Origin: a virus
IMG/VR virus record: IMGVR_UViG_3300032246_001967
Location: 62,001 to 126,000 of that record
Length of the DNA: 64,000 nt
Direction: 5' to 3' (one strand)
Both the position numbers and the translations under genes were made by a program. The notes beneath the pieces are model-generated. The model was not told the DNA's origin, searched no databases, and worked only from the letters and a program-made list of their open reading frames with translations. Each line of letters opens with the position of its first letter. Position 1 is the first letter of the stretch. Positions 18,061 to 26,554 of the stretch are shown here, piece by piece.

Positions 18061-19422
18061 ATGACACTCAATTCATTAAATGCCTACGGGCCATCATTTC
18101 AAATAAAAGTAATATCTGCTTTATTAACTCATAAAGAATTCTTACTTAATATACAAGACGTATTGAGTGAAGAATATTTTGATAATAATGCTCAAAAATG
18201 GATTATTAAAGAAATTTTAAAATATTATCAAAAATATCATTGTACTGTTTCAATGGATGTTCTTAAAGTAGAACTGAAAAAAATTGATAATGAGGTGTTA
18301 CAAGTTTCTATTAAAGAACAATTAAGAGAAGCATATAAAGCCTCAGACGAAGATTTAAAGTATGTTGAGGAAGAATTTTCTGGTTTTTGTAAAAACCAAC
18401 AGTTGAAAAAAGCACTATTAACAAGTGTAGATTTCTTAAATGCGGGTGATTATGACTCAATTAGATTTATGATTGACAGTGCTTTAAAAGCAGGTGGTGA
18501 TAAAAATATGGGTCATGAATATAATAAAGATGTTGAATCAAGATATAGAGAAGATCACAGAACAGTTGTACCTACTCCTTGGATTGAATTTAATGAATTG
18601 TTACAAGGTGGTTTAGGTAATGGTGATTTTGGATTAATATTTGGTAATCCAGGTGGTGGTAAATCTTGGTCATTAGTTGCTTTAGGTGGACACGCTGTTA
18701 AATTAGGTTACAATGTACTGCATTATACTCTAGAATTAGGTTCAGATTATGTAGGACGAAGATATGACGCCTTTTTTACAGGTGTAGGAGTTCAAAATAT
18801 TACTAAACATCAAGCTCAAGTTGAAGAAGTAGTTGAACAATTACCAGGACAATTGATTATTAAAGAATATCCAACAGGTAAAGCATCTATTTCAACTATT
18901 GAATCGCATGTTAAAAAATGTATGGACTTAGATTTCAAACCAGATTTGATTATTATTGACTATGTAGATCTTCTTCGCTCAAAAAGAAATAATCGTGAGC
19001 GTAAGGACGAAATAGATGATATTTATATTAGCACTAAGGGACTTGCTAGAGAATTAAACTTACCTATTTGGAGTGTATCTCAAGTAAACAGAGCAGGTGC
19101 AAAAGATGACATTATTGAAGGTGATAAAGCTGCTGGTAGCTATGATAAAATGATGGTTACTGATGTAGCAATATCCTTATCAAGAAAACGTCAAGATAAA
19201 GTAAATGGGACAGGAAGATTTCATATTATGAAAAACAGATACGGAATGGACGGTATGACATTCTCGGTTAAAGCTGACACATCTAATGGTCACTTTGAAG
19301 TCTCTGCCCAACTTGAGGACGATGAAGATTCTACTCCTGCTCAAAGTAATAGTTTTGGTAACATTGATGCTGTAGATAAAGCCCTTATTAAACAAAGATT
19401 TTTCGAACTACAAACAAATTAA
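18061..19422 (+). CDS. Replicative DNA helicase (gp41/DnaB-like)
   Basis: 453 residues. The RecA-like core holds Walker A GNPGGGKS at about 195-202 and Walker B PDLIIIDYVDLL near 300, followed by WSVSQVNRAG, a typical DnaB-family sensor region. The N-terminal 150 residues are helical, as in hexameric replicative helicases. It unwinds DNA at the fork with the family B polymerase and clamp encoded downstream. Confidence 0.9.
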   Translation: MTLNSLNAYGPSFQIKVISALLTHKEFLLNIQDVLSEEYFDNNAQKWIIKEILKYYQKYHCTVSMDVLKVELKKIDNEVLQVSIKEQLREAYKASDEDLKYVEEEFSGFCKNQQLKKALLTSVDFLNAGDYDSIRFMIDSALKAGGDKNMGHEYNKDVESRYREDHRTVVPTPWIEFNELLQGGLGNGDFGLIFGNPGGGKSWSLVALGGHAVKLGYNVLHYTLELGSDYVGRRYDAFFTGVGVQNITKHQAQVEEVVEQLPGQLIIKEYPTGKASISTIESHVKKCMDLDFKPDLIIIDYVDLLRSKRNNRERKDEIDDIYISTKGLARELNLPIWSVSQVNRAGAKDDIIEGDKAAGSYDKMMVTDVAISLSRKRQDKVNGTGRFHIMKNRYGMDGMTFSVKADTSNGHFEVSAQLEDDEDSTPAQSNSFGNIDAVDKALIKQRFFELQTN

Positions 19423-19438
19423 ATTATTAAAAAAACAA

Positions 19439-21295
19439 ATGTTAACCACAGAATCACAAATTTTGTCTGAGATCACTACTCACCTTAAATATGCCAAATT
19501 CGTTCCTGAAAAGCATAGACGGGAAACATGGGATGAGTTAGTTACAAGAAACAAAGAAATGCACTTAGCAAAGTTTCCCTTACTGGCTGAAGAAATTGAA
19601 GCCGCGTACAAGTATGTTTATGATAAGAAAGTATTACCATCAATGCGTTCAATGCAGTTTGCTGGTAAGCCTATTGAAATAAACAACGCTCGTATTTTTA
19701 ACTGTTCTTATTTACCAATTGATGATTATAGAGCATTTTCTGAAATCATGTTCTTATTACTTTCAGGTTGTGGAGTAGGATATTCAGTTCAAACTCATCA
19801 TGTTGAAAAATTACCTGAGATTAGAAAACCACTTAAATCAAAACGTTATTTAGTAGGTGATTCTATTGAAGGATGGGCTGATGCAGTTAGAATGTTAACT
19901 AAAGCTTATTTTGGTTTTACATCAACTGCTCCATTATTTGATTTTAGAGATATTAGAGCAAAAGGGGCTTCATTAATCACTGTGGGAGGTAAAGCACCCG
20001 GTCCAGAACCATTAAAAATTGCTTTGATTCATATGCAAGCGATTTTAGACCGTAAACAAGATGGTGAGAGATTAACAACAGTTGAATGTCATGATATTAT
20101 TTGCCATTTAGCAGATGCTGTTTTATCCGGAGGAATTCGTAGAGCTGCTCTTATTGCGTTATTTAATTTACATGATGAAAATATGTTGACTTGTAAATTT
20201 GGAAATTGGTGGGAAGATAATCCACAAAGAGGTAGAGCAAATAACTCAGCAGTATTACTTCGTAATAAAATTGACAAAGACACATTTTTAAATCTTTGGA
20301 AGAAAATTGAAGCATCTAATAGTGGTGAACCAGGCTTCTTATTTACAAATGATAAAGATGCAGGAACTAATCCATGTGCTGAAATTAATTTGAAAGCTAA
20401 TCAATTCTGTAACTTATGTGAAATCAATGCTTCAGATATTGAAACACAAGAAGAATATAATGCGAGAGCTAAAGCAGCAGCATTTATCGGTACATTACAA
20501 GCTTCATATACTGATTTCCATTATTTGAGAGACATTTGGAGAAAAACAACTGAAAAAGAAGCATTATTAGGTATTGGAATGACAGGTATCGCTTCAGGCG
20601 CTGTATTTAAATTAAACATGAAGGAAGCAGCTAAAGTAGCAGTAGCAGAAAACGAAAGAGTAGCAGCTATTTTAGGTATTAATAAAGCAGCTCGTGTTAC
20701 AACAGTTAAACCATCAGGAACTACTTCATTAGTGTTAGGTACTAGTTCAGGTATTCACGCTTGGCATGATGATTTCTATTTACGTAGAATCCGTTTAGGT
20801 AAAAATGAAGCATTATATACTTACCTAAGTGTGTATCATCCTGAAATGTTAGAAGATGATTTCTTTAAACCAACATTACAATCTATTGTTGCTGTTCCTC
20901 AACGTGCTCCAGAAGGTGCTATTACTCGTAAAGAATCAGCTATGGATTTATTAGAGCGTATTAAAACCATTAATAAAGAATGGATTAAACCAGGACATAG
21001 AAAAGGAGCTAATATGCATAACGTATCTGCTACAGTAACTATTAAACATGATGAATGGGATATGGTAGGAGATTGGTTATATGAAAATAAAGAGTATTTT
21101 ACTGCGTTATCTTTCTTACCATTTGATGGACACACTTATAAACAAGCCCCTTATGAAACAATTACTGAAGAGCAATTCAATGAAGCCGTTAAATCACTTC
21201 ATAAAGTAGATCTTTCTAAAGTAATTGAAATGACAGACAACACAGCTTTGATGGACCAACAAGCGTGTATAGGAGGAGCCTGCGAAATAGTGTAA
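19439..21295 (+). CDS. nrdJ: Class II (B12-dependent) ribonucleotide reductase
   Basis: 618 residues in one chain with no small-subunit gene nearby. Visible reductase motifs are ARIFNCSY (redox Cys), FLLLSGCGVGYSV, GTNPCAEI with the radical-site Cys at 313, FCNLCEIN, and a C-terminal Cys pair CIGGACEIV that would re-reduce the site. This arrangement fits adenosylcobalamin-dependent, monomer-type enzymes and makes deoxynucleotides for phage DNA. B12 would have to come from the host. An HNH endonuclease gene follows. Confidence 0.82.
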   Translation: MLTTESQILSEITTHLKYAKFVPEKHRRETWDELVTRNKEMHLAKFPLLAEEIEAAYKYVYDKKVLPSMRSMQFAGKPIEINNARIFNCSYLPIDDYRAFSEIMFLLLSGCGVGYSVQTHHVEKLPEIRKPLKSKRYLVGDSIEGWADAVRMLTKAYFGFTSTAPLFDFRDIRAKGASLITVGGKAPGPEPLKIALIHMQAILDRKQDGERLTTVECHDIICHLADAVLSGGIRRAALIALFNLHDENMLTCKFGNWWEDNPQRGRANNSAVLLRNKIDKDTFLNLWKKIEASNSGEPGFLFTNDKDAGTNPCAEINLKANQFCNLCEINASDIETQEEYNARAKAAAFIGTLQASYTDFHYLRDIWRKTTEKEALLGIGMTGIASGAVFKLNMKEAAKVAVAENERVAAILGINKAARVTTVKPSGTTSLVLGTSSGIHAWHDDFYLRRIRLGKNEALYTYLSVYHPEMLEDDFFKPTLQSIVAVPQRAPEGAITRKESAMDLLERIKTINKEWIKPGHRKGANMHNVSATVTIKHDEWDMVGDWLYENKEYFTALSFLPFDGHTYKQAPYETITEEQFNEAVKSLHKVDLSKVIEMTDNTALMDQQACIGGACEIV

Positions 21296-21327
21296 AAAAA
21301 ACGCTTGATTTAAAATCCAACGCCTTT

Positions 21328-21363
21328 TGAGACTCCGTAATATTTATAATAAACGGAGTCTCA
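21328..21363 (+). promoter_or_regulatory. Hairpin enclosing the TATTTATA box of the HNH gene
   Basis: An 11-bp perfect inverted repeat (TGAGACTCCGT / ACGGAGTCTCA) has a 14-nt loop that contains TATTTATA at 21341-21348, and ends 2 nt before the start codon. Read-through RNA from the reductase gene can form the hairpin next to the start. RNA begun at the box would lack the 5' arm. This resembles the hairpin-and-late-promoter control known for T4 I-TevI. Confidence 0.8.
21341..21348 (+). promoter_or_regulatory. TATTTATA box in hairpin loop
   Basis: TATTTATA 17 nt before the ATG at 21366. The predicted start of transcription falls in the 3' arm of the surrounding hairpin. Confidence 0.6.
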
Positions 21364-21365
21364 TT

Positions 21366-21962
21366 ATGCGTAAATCAAAATATGAAAATTATTTCAAATT
21401 AGGACAAAAATTTGGAAAATGGGAAATTATAGATACTGATATTATCCCACATGAAAAAACAAAAGAATCTCAAATAAAATGTCAATGTAATTGTGGATTT
21501 GAAAAATTAGTTTATTGTCTTACTTTAGTAAAAGGACAATCAACTGCTTGTTTTAATTGTGGTCATGGTAATAAAGGTGAATCTAATTCTAAATGGAAAG
21601 GATATAAAGAGGTACCTGGGGCTTTTATTAATAGAATAACAAATAGGAGTAAAAAAGCAAATAGAGAAGTAGAAATAACTGCTGAAGATATATATAATCT
21701 TTGGATAAAACAGAATAAAAAATGTGCCTTATCCGGTTTACCTATTGATTTTATTAATACAAATCCAGGTAATATTAATAGAAAAGAAAGTAAATACGAT
21801 TTAATATGTACCGCTTCTTTAGACAGAATAGATTCAAACAAAGGATATATAAAAGATAATATCCAGTTAGTACATAAAGATGTAAATATGATAAAAAAAG
21901 AATATGATCAAAATTATTTTTTAAATCTTTGTAAACTTATAACAGAACATAATATTTATTAA
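21366..21962 (+). CDS. HNH homing endonuclease
   Basis: 198 residues from ATG 21366; an in-frame TTG at 21327 would translate the hairpin and is rejected. A zinc-ribbon-like N-terminal part (CQCNCGF, ACFNCGHG) is followed by KCALSGLPIDF and a core TASLDRIDSNKGYIKDNIQLVHKDVNMIKK, typical of phage HNH nucleases. It lies directly downstream of the ribonucleotide reductase gene, a common homing target. Confidence 0.85.
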   Translation: MRKSKYENYFKLGQKFGKWEIIDTDIIPHEKTKESQIKCQCNCGFEKLVYCLTLVKGQSTACFNCGHGNKGESNSKWKGYKEVPGAFINRITNRSKKANREVEITAEDIYNLWIKQNKKCALSGLPIDFINTNPGNINRKESKYDLICTASLDRIDSNKGYIKDNIQLVHKDVNMIKKEYDQNYFLNLCKLITEHNIY

Positions 21963-21963
21963 C

Positions 21964-22221
21964 ATGGGTAATTTTGATTTAAAAAAATATTTAATAGAAA
22001 ATAGAGATATCTCTAAAAAAGTAATAAATGAAGTTGATGGTGAACCTTTTGATTATGAATGGGGAAAAGGTGTTAGCGTAGGAGGAATAACTCCTTCATC
22101 TTTGACATTTTATTTTGATAAAAAACTAAACAAACTAATTTATAAATATGATAATACATCTGGAATTTTATCCAGTACCGATTTAAAACAATTACACGAT
22201 TTTTTAAGTCAATATATTTAA
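21964..22221 (+). CDS. Small protein, unknown
   Basis: 85 residues, start ATG one base after the HNH gene stop. The N-terminus FDLKKYLIENRDISKKVINE looks like the short helical leader common in T4-like phage proteins of unknown role. No domain recognised. A terminator follows at 22242. Confidence 0.62.
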   Translation: MGNFDLKKYLIENRDISKKVINEVDGEPFDYEWGKGVSVGGITPSSLTFYFDKKLNKLIYKYDNTSGILSSTDLKQLHDFLSQYI

Positions 22222-22241
22222 CAATAAAAAACATTCAACAT

Positions 22242-22268
22242 AAGCTTGGGAAACCAAGCTTTCTTTTT
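22242..22268 (+). terminator. Terminator hairpin fused to next promoter
   Basis: An 8-bp stem AAGCTTGG / CCAAGCTT with loop GAAA is followed by TTCTTTTTT. The 5' arm contains the CTTGG -33 element of the next promoter. Confidence 0.85.
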
Positions 22269-22276
22269 TATATTTA
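22245..22276 (+). promoter_or_regulatory. Bacteroidota-type promoter with overlapping TATTTATA
   Basis: CTTGG at 22245 and TATATTTA at 22269, fixed spacing. The -7 extends to TATATTTATA, so it also holds the late-type box. It ends 4 nt before the ATG at 22281, so a leaderless mRNA is likely. Confidence 0.78.
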
Positions 22277-22280
22277 TATT

Positions 22281-22547
22281 ATGAAAAAAATTAATATTGA
22301 AGAATATAATAACATGTGTTTTGAGTTTCTTTATGGATACACTCAAAACTTAGAAAATATAAAATTCGATTCTGATTGGAATAACATAATGAAAATTGTT
22401 AAAAAAATTTATTCTTATTTAGAACCTAGTCATAATCTAAAATTTGATCTTATACAAAGAGTAGGTAGAGGTGATATAGAAGGAACAATAAAAATAATAT
22501 GGGAATTTTTAAACAATGATGTGAAAAATCATGTTCCAAAAAATTAA
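22281..22547 (+). CDS. Small protein, unknown
   Basis: 88 residues, mostly helical, no recognised domain. It heads a two-gene unit: its end overlaps the start of the membrane protein at 22531. It has its own terminator-linked promoter. Confidence 0.65.
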   Translation: MKKINIEEYNNMCFEFLYGYTQNLENIKFDSDWNNIMKIVKKIYSYLEPSHNLKFDLIQRVGRGDIEGTIKIIWEFLNNDVKNHVPKN

Positions 22548-23718
22548 AAACCGAATATTTCCTTTTATTATAGCGTTATCTGCTTTATCAGTAAGTTTAA
22601 CCGCTGCTTATTATAGCGTTACAGGTTTAAGTATGTTGTTTGCTGGAGCTAGTTTTGCTGTAATAATTATGGCTTCTTCTTTAGAAGTAGCTAAATTAGT
22701 AATTGCTTCTTTATTATATCAATATAGAAACACTTTACCTAAATTATTAAAAGTTTATTTAACCATTGCTGCTGTTGTGTTAGTACTAATTACATCAGCA
22801 GGTATTTATGGTTACTTATCTTCAGCATACCAAAAAACAGCAGACCAAACTAGTATTATAGAGTCTAAAGTAGCATCCTTAGAATCCAAAAAGAAATTAT
22901 TTGAGGAAACTAGAGATAATATTTTAAAAGAAAAACAATCTATTGCTACTTTACAAGGTACTTTATCTCAAGCTTCAACTACTCAATTTACCGATAAAAA
23001 AGGTAATTTAGTAGTAAAATCTAATAATGCTGCTATTCGTAATATTGAATCTGCATCTAAATCAAACGATAAATTATCTTCTAAAATAGATGTTGTAAAT
23101 GATTCTATATTTTCTATTGAATCTAAAATATTAGAAATTAAAACAACAGCAGTTGGAGAAAGTGAATTAGGTCCTTTAAAATATTTAAGTGCACTTACAG
23201 GAGTACCTATGGAAAAAATCATCAACTGGTATATTTTAGTTATTATATTTGTGTTTGACCCTTTAGCTATATCTTTAGTAATCGCAGCTAACTTTGCTTT
23301 CGCTAAACTAAAACAAAATGAACTTATGACTGAAATAATCCAGAGAGATCAAGAAATGGGTCTCTATGATAATAAAGATTTAGAGGAAATGAAGGAATGG
23401 GAAAAAGCTAGTTTAGAAGATTACATTGATCCTGAAGAAAAAGAATATGAGATCTATAAAGAACAGGATAAGGAATTTCAACAAAAAGAAGAACCTCAAC
23501 CTCAACCAGAACCTAAAGAAGAAGATGATTGGGTTATTATAGATGAAGATACTGAACGGGAAAAAGAAGTAGAAGCTGCTTTAGATAAAATTGAGGCTTT
23601 AACTAGCAATATAAGTAGTCCTGAAAATTTTAAAAAAGAAGCAACATTAAATGAAATTAGAAAATTAAAAGATTTTTTAAAATCAAATAATAAAGAAAAC
23701 ACTATAACTTATTTTTAA
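22531..23718 (+). CDS. Multi-pass membrane protein with coiled coil
   Basis: 395 residues. Three hydrophobic segments lie within the first 105 residues, a long charged coiled-coil region runs from about 110 to 220, and another membrane span (WYILVIIFVFDPLAISLVIAANFAF) lies near 235-258. The C-terminal tail is acidic and Glu/Pro-rich. It resembles membrane proteins seen in marine T4-like phages and DUF4407-type proteins; function unknown. Superinfection exclusion or membrane remodelling would be guesses. Confidence 0.72.
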   Translation: MFQKIKNRIFPFIIALSALSVSLTAAYYSVTGLSMLFAGASFAVIIMASSLEVAKLVIASLLYQYRNTLPKLLKVYLTIAAVVLVLITSAGIYGYLSSAYQKTADQTSIIESKVASLESKKKLFEETRDNILKEKQSIATLQGTLSQASTTQFTDKKGNLVVKSNNAAIRNIESASKSNDKLSSKIDVVNDSIFSIESKILEIKTTAVGESELGPLKYLSALTGVPMEKIINWYILVIIFVFDPLAISLVIAANFAFAKLKQNELMTEIIQRDQEMGLYDNKDLEEMKEWEKASLEDYIDPEEKEYEIYKEQDKEFQQKEEPQPQPEPKEEDDWVIIDEDTEREKEVEAALDKIEALTSNISSPENFKKEATLNEIRKLKDFLKSNNKENTITYF

Positions 23719-23724
23719 AGAAAG

Positions 23725-23748
23725 GGCTTGGCTTTGCCAAGCCTTTTT
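23725..23748 (+). terminator. Terminator hairpin fused to next promoter
   Basis: A perfect 8-bp stem GGCTTGGC / GCCAAGCC with a TTT loop and five T residues. The 5' arm carries the CTTGG -33 element. Confidence 0.88.
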
Positions 23749-23758
23749 GTTATATTTA
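23727..23758 (+). promoter_or_regulatory. Bacteroidota-type promoter with overlapping TATTTATA
   Basis: CTTGG at 23727 and TATATTTA at 23751, fixed spacing; TATTTATA also occurs at 23753-23760. The ATG at 23775 is preceded by AAAGGTT. Confidence 0.82.
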
Positions 23759-23774
23759 TATCATAATAAAGGTT

Positions 23775-24005
23775 ATGATGAATCAAGAAGATATTTACCA
23801 AGCAGAACAAGAATTAGTTCGTTTTAATGAATTAATGAGTAAAGAAGTTCTTACTCAAGAAGAATATGAGTTTTGTAAAGCATGGGATGCTGAAGAAGCT
23901 AAAAATTTAGTTCATATTATTTGGAATAATACTTATTTAAACTTAAATTTATATTCTGAGGCAGACAAAGAAGAATCTGATCTAAGAAAGGAAATGGGAA
24001 TTTAA
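23775..24005 (+). CDS. Small acidic protein, unknown
   Basis: 76 residues, Glu-rich and helical (NQEDIYQAEQELVRFNELMS). The first of two adjacent ATGs is used here. No recognised domain. It begins a run of genes leading to the base-modification genes. Confidence 0.65.
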   Translation: MMNQEDIYQAEQELVRFNELMSKEVLTQEEYEFCKAWDAEEAKNLVHIIWNNTYLNLNLYSEADKEESDLRKEMGI

Positions 24006-24006
24006 T

Positions 24007-24486
24007 ATGCATTCAAGAGAAGTTATTCAAAAACATTTATCCAAATTACAAAAACTAAATTATAACCAATTCAGATGGTGGAGAAACTATAGTGTCCCAA
24101 AACCATTACCTAAATCTACTCATATTGAAAAAAGAATAGATAATGGTGATTTTGAACCATCTCCTTATTTTTGGATGGCTCAATCAGCATTATGGGAAAA
24201 ACACGATAGTGATAATTCAGGATTGACAGATTATGAAAGAGCTAAACGGGGTGGTTTATTGTTAGGTAAATATGAGCGTTTAATGGCTGATTTTGAATCA
24301 GATGATAAAGATAGATTAGATAATTTTATCCATGCTATTTATGATTATTTTGAAATAGACAAAGATGTTGCTGAAGAAGAGATTAAAGCGTTTGGCTTGT
24401 CTGTGAAAGATTATTATATTTATGCTAATAAAAAATACACAGTAAGGAGAGTAGCTCCTAAAAGACGTGGAAGACCTAAAAAATAA
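24007..24486 (+). CDS. Basic-tailed protein, unknown
   Basis: 159 residues. The C-terminus RRVAPKRRGRPKK resembles an AT-hook, so DNA binding is possible. The middle is acidic and helical. Start one base after the previous stop. No known family recognised. Confidence 0.65.
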   Translation: MHSREVIQKHLSKLQKLNYNQFRWWRNYSVPKPLPKSTHIEKRIDNGDFEPSPYFWMAQSALWEKHDSDNSGLTDYERAKRGGLLLGKYERLMADFESDDKDRLDNFIHAIYDYFEIDKDVAEEEIKAFGLSVKDYYIYANKKYTVRRVAPKRRGRPKK

Positions 24487-24491
24487 GTTAT

Positions 24492-25268
24492 ATGAAGATA
24501 TCACATGAAGTTCCTATTTGTTTGCTAGATGATAGTCTAGACTTTAATGACTATCAATATTGTTTACCTCACTTGCTAGATCAAGATGAGGATTATAAAA
24601 AGTTTTTTTATGAAGCTAAAAAAGAAGGTGTTTATATTATAATGGACAACTCGCTTCATGAACTTGGTCATGCATATGATAGATCTCGTTTAATATATTG
24701 GATAAATGAGTTAAAACCAAATGAATTTATTGTACCTGACGTTTGGCAAGATACAAATGCTTCTGTAGTTAATGCTAGAGAATGGATCAATATTGAATTA
24801 CCTAATGAAGTTACTAAAGTAGCTGTTGTTCAAGCTACTAATTATACCGATGCTGCTGTTTGCTATCAGATTTATAAGGATCTAGGTTATAAGAAAATTG
24901 CCTTTTCATATGGTGCTGAATATTATTTAAATCATTCACATCATCCTAATAAAAATTTAGCTAAAGCATTAGGTCGTATTGAGGTAGTTAGTAGAATGTA
25001 TGATATGGGTTTAATTAAATCAACAGATAGAGTACATTTATTAGGTTGTCAAGTACCTCAAGAATTTAGTTGGTATAAAGGTATGAATTTTATCGAAACT
25101 ATTGATACATCAAATCCTATTATGGCTACTTTAGATGGTATTCAATACGGTCATAATGGTTTAAGAGAAAAACCAAAATCAAATATGAATGATAATTTTT
25201 ATACTACAGAAATTGATTATAACTTACTTGATTGGAATTTGAGAATGTTTAGAAAATTATTAAAATAA
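24492..25268 (+). CDS. Putative 7-deazaguanine DNA transglycosylase (DpdA-like)
   Basis: 258 residues. Several segments fit a TIM-barrel TGT/DpdA type protein: VYIIMDNSLHELG, NEFIVPDVWQDTNASV, KIAFSYGAEYYL and RVHLLGCQVPQEF. DpdA enzymes swap guanine in phage DNA for preQ0 or a derivative. The main support is context: the complete preQ0 pathway (FolE, QueD, QueE, QueC) is encoded within the next 8 kb. The classical TGT zinc site is not visible. Alternative: another TIM-barrel protein of unknown role. Confidence 0.6.
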   Translation: MKISHEVPICLLDDSLDFNDYQYCLPHLLDQDEDYKKFFYEAKKEGVYIIMDNSLHELGHAYDRSRLIYWINELKPNEFIVPDVWQDTNASVVNAREWINIELPNEVTKVAVVQATNYTDAAVCYQIYKDLGYKKIAFSYGAEYYLNHSHHPNKNLAKALGRIEVVSRMYDMGLIKSTDRVHLLGCQVPQEFSWYKGMNFIETIDTSNPIMATLDGIQYGHNGLREKPKSNMNDNFYTTEIDYNLLDWNLRMFRKLLK

Positions 25269-25747
25269 TGCAAGTATTTTTACCATACCCCGACTTTAAA
25301 ACATCTTTAGAATCTCTAGACGATAAACGTTTAGGTAAACAAAGAGTTGAAACTTATCAATTAATTGCTGGTTTAGAAGGTAGACCAACATTAACTGGTA
25401 AAGCATATTCTAAAGGCCGAGTTAACCACCCTATAAGCCAGATGTTTAGAGATAATATACCTGCGTTGAAACAATATTTAAACGACTCTATAGACGTTTG
25501 GGTTGCTCGAGGTAAAAATAACACTATGAAAAAAGAAGTGATTAATGAAGAAATCATTATGCCTGTTTGGTTTGGTGATTCTGATTTTCATAAATCACAT
25601 AGAGCAAATCTTTTAAGAAAAGATGCTATTTATTATGGCGCGCATGGTTGGACAGATAATCCTACTTTACCTTATAGATGGTATGATATGGATAAAAAAC
25701 AATGGTATGACCAAACAGCAGGAACTAAAGAAAAAATATATATTTAA
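25268..25747 (+). CDS. Pyrimidine-dimer DNA glycosylase-like protein
   Basis: 159 residues. The pattern MQVFLPYPDFKTSLESLDDKRLGKQRVE, the HPISQMF stretch and FHKSHRANLLRKD match the MSMEG_6728/pyrimidine-dimer DNA glycosylase family, related to T4 endonuclease V. It would cut at UV-damaged pyrimidines. The ATG overlaps the stop of the DpdA-like gene, so the two are likely co-translated. Confidence 0.72.
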   Translation: MQVFLPYPDFKTSLESLDDKRLGKQRVETYQLIAGLEGRPTLTGKAYSKGRVNHPISQMFRDNIPALKQYLNDSIDVWVARGKNNTMKKEVINEEIIMPVWFGDSDFHKSHRANLLRKDAIYYGAHGWTDNPTLPYRWYDMDKKQWYDQTAGTKEKIYI

Positions 25748-25754
25748 ATAAGTT

Positions 25755-25979
25755 ATGGAAGAAATGTTATCACTTTATGATTACCTAGGAAAACCAGCAG
25801 GTAAAGAATTAGGAGGAGATGTATTTAAATCTGCTTCATCTAAAAATGTCCCTTATTCACTTCGTGAAATCTCAAACATTAAATATAAAGGTAAAGTAAT
25901 GCTTTATCCTAAATGGTTTTTAGACGAATATTTTAACAAAACAACTCAAAACTATGAAACAGACGACCTCCCCTTCTAA
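25755..25979 (+). CDS. Small protein ending in an SSB-like acidic tip
   Basis: 74 residues. The body (LYDYLGKPAGKELGG, YSLREISNIKYKGKVMLYPKWFLDEYF) is like a short protein widely found in T4-like marine phages, function unknown. The last residues ETDDLPF resemble the C-terminal tip of SSB proteins (the phage gp32-like protein ends DNDLPF), so it may bind partners that read SSB tips. This is inference. Confidence 0.7.
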   Translation: MEEMLSLYDYLGKPAGKELGGDVFKSASSKNVPYSLREISNIKYKGKVMLYPKWFLDEYFNKTTQNYETDDLPF

Positions 25980-25983
25980 ACAA

Positions 25984-26115
25984 ATGAAAGACATCAATCC
26001 AGCTTGGGAAGCAGAGATTAAAAAAACATTAGATGCTTTGTGGGAAAATAGACATCGCCTAAGTTTGGCTAATGTAGAACTTTTACGTAGATTTGCTAAC
26101 AAAACAAAATTATAA
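25984..26115 (+). CDS. Small helical protein, unknown
   Basis: 43 residues (MKDINPAWEAEIKKTLDALW at the start). An in-frame ATG at 25954 would give 53 residues but overlaps the previous gene by 26 nt. It fits exactly in the gap between its neighbours. No known family. Confidence 0.55.
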   Translation: MKDINPAWEAEIKKTLDALWENRHRLSLANVELLRRFANKTKL

Positions 26116-26116
26116 T

Positions 26117-26554
26117 ATGGAACCACATACATTTACAACTACAGGAACATCAAACACGGCCATTGGCTATGAACAAACAGGGTACAGCGGTATAGTGACA
26201 ACCGGAAACAGTAACCTTGATTACGGAACTATTACCAACTTTAAAACCTCAGGAACAACATACACAACTGAAGGCCTTAACATACAACCCTTTACTTTTT
26301 CCCACCCAGTTGGGGGTACAACATTAACAGTAAACAATACAACAAATAATAGAATTATGCAAAACAAAGTAGCAATTTTTAAAGTAACAAGAGACGAAGA
26401 CGAAAAAATCATTAAGACCGAATTTTTAAAAGAAATGTGGGTAGAAACTAAAAACGGACAAACAGTAGATTTTCAAGTAGCTAGAGACAAAGATTTAGCT
26501 GGTTATGAAATGTCTGATTTAATTATTAAAACTATCTTTTCATTAACATTCTAA
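26117..26554 (+). CDS. Thr/Gly/Asn-rich protein, unknown
   Basis: 145 residues from ATG 26117 (an upstream TTG at 26093 overlaps the previous gene). The first 75 residues are rich in Thr, Gly and Asn and look like beta structure; the C-terminal half (VAIFKVTRDEDEKIIKTEF) is a more ordinary globular sequence. Its stop overlaps the queC ATG. Function unknown; virion decoration is one possibility. Confidence 0.65.
   Translation: MEPHTFTTTGTSNTAIGYEQTGYSGIVTTGNSNLDYGTITNFKTSGTTYTTEGLNIQPFTFSHPVGGTTLTVNNTTNNRIMQNKVAIFKVTRDEDEKIIKTEFLKEMWVETKNGQTVDFQVARDKDLAGYEMSDLIIKTIFSLTF

Noticed and set aside
21302-21326. Terminator after the ribonucleotide reductase gene
   Set aside because: Arms CGCTTGATTT and AAATCCAACGC do not pair continuously, and there is only a short T run.
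21327-21365. TTG start giving 13 extra residues to the HNH endonuclease
   Set aside because: The extra codons are the hairpin and the TATTTATA box; ATG 21366 fits the regulatory layout.
25739-25746. Early-type promoter at TATATTTA before 25755
   Set aside because: No TTGG at the required distance, and most of it lies inside the upstream gene's end.
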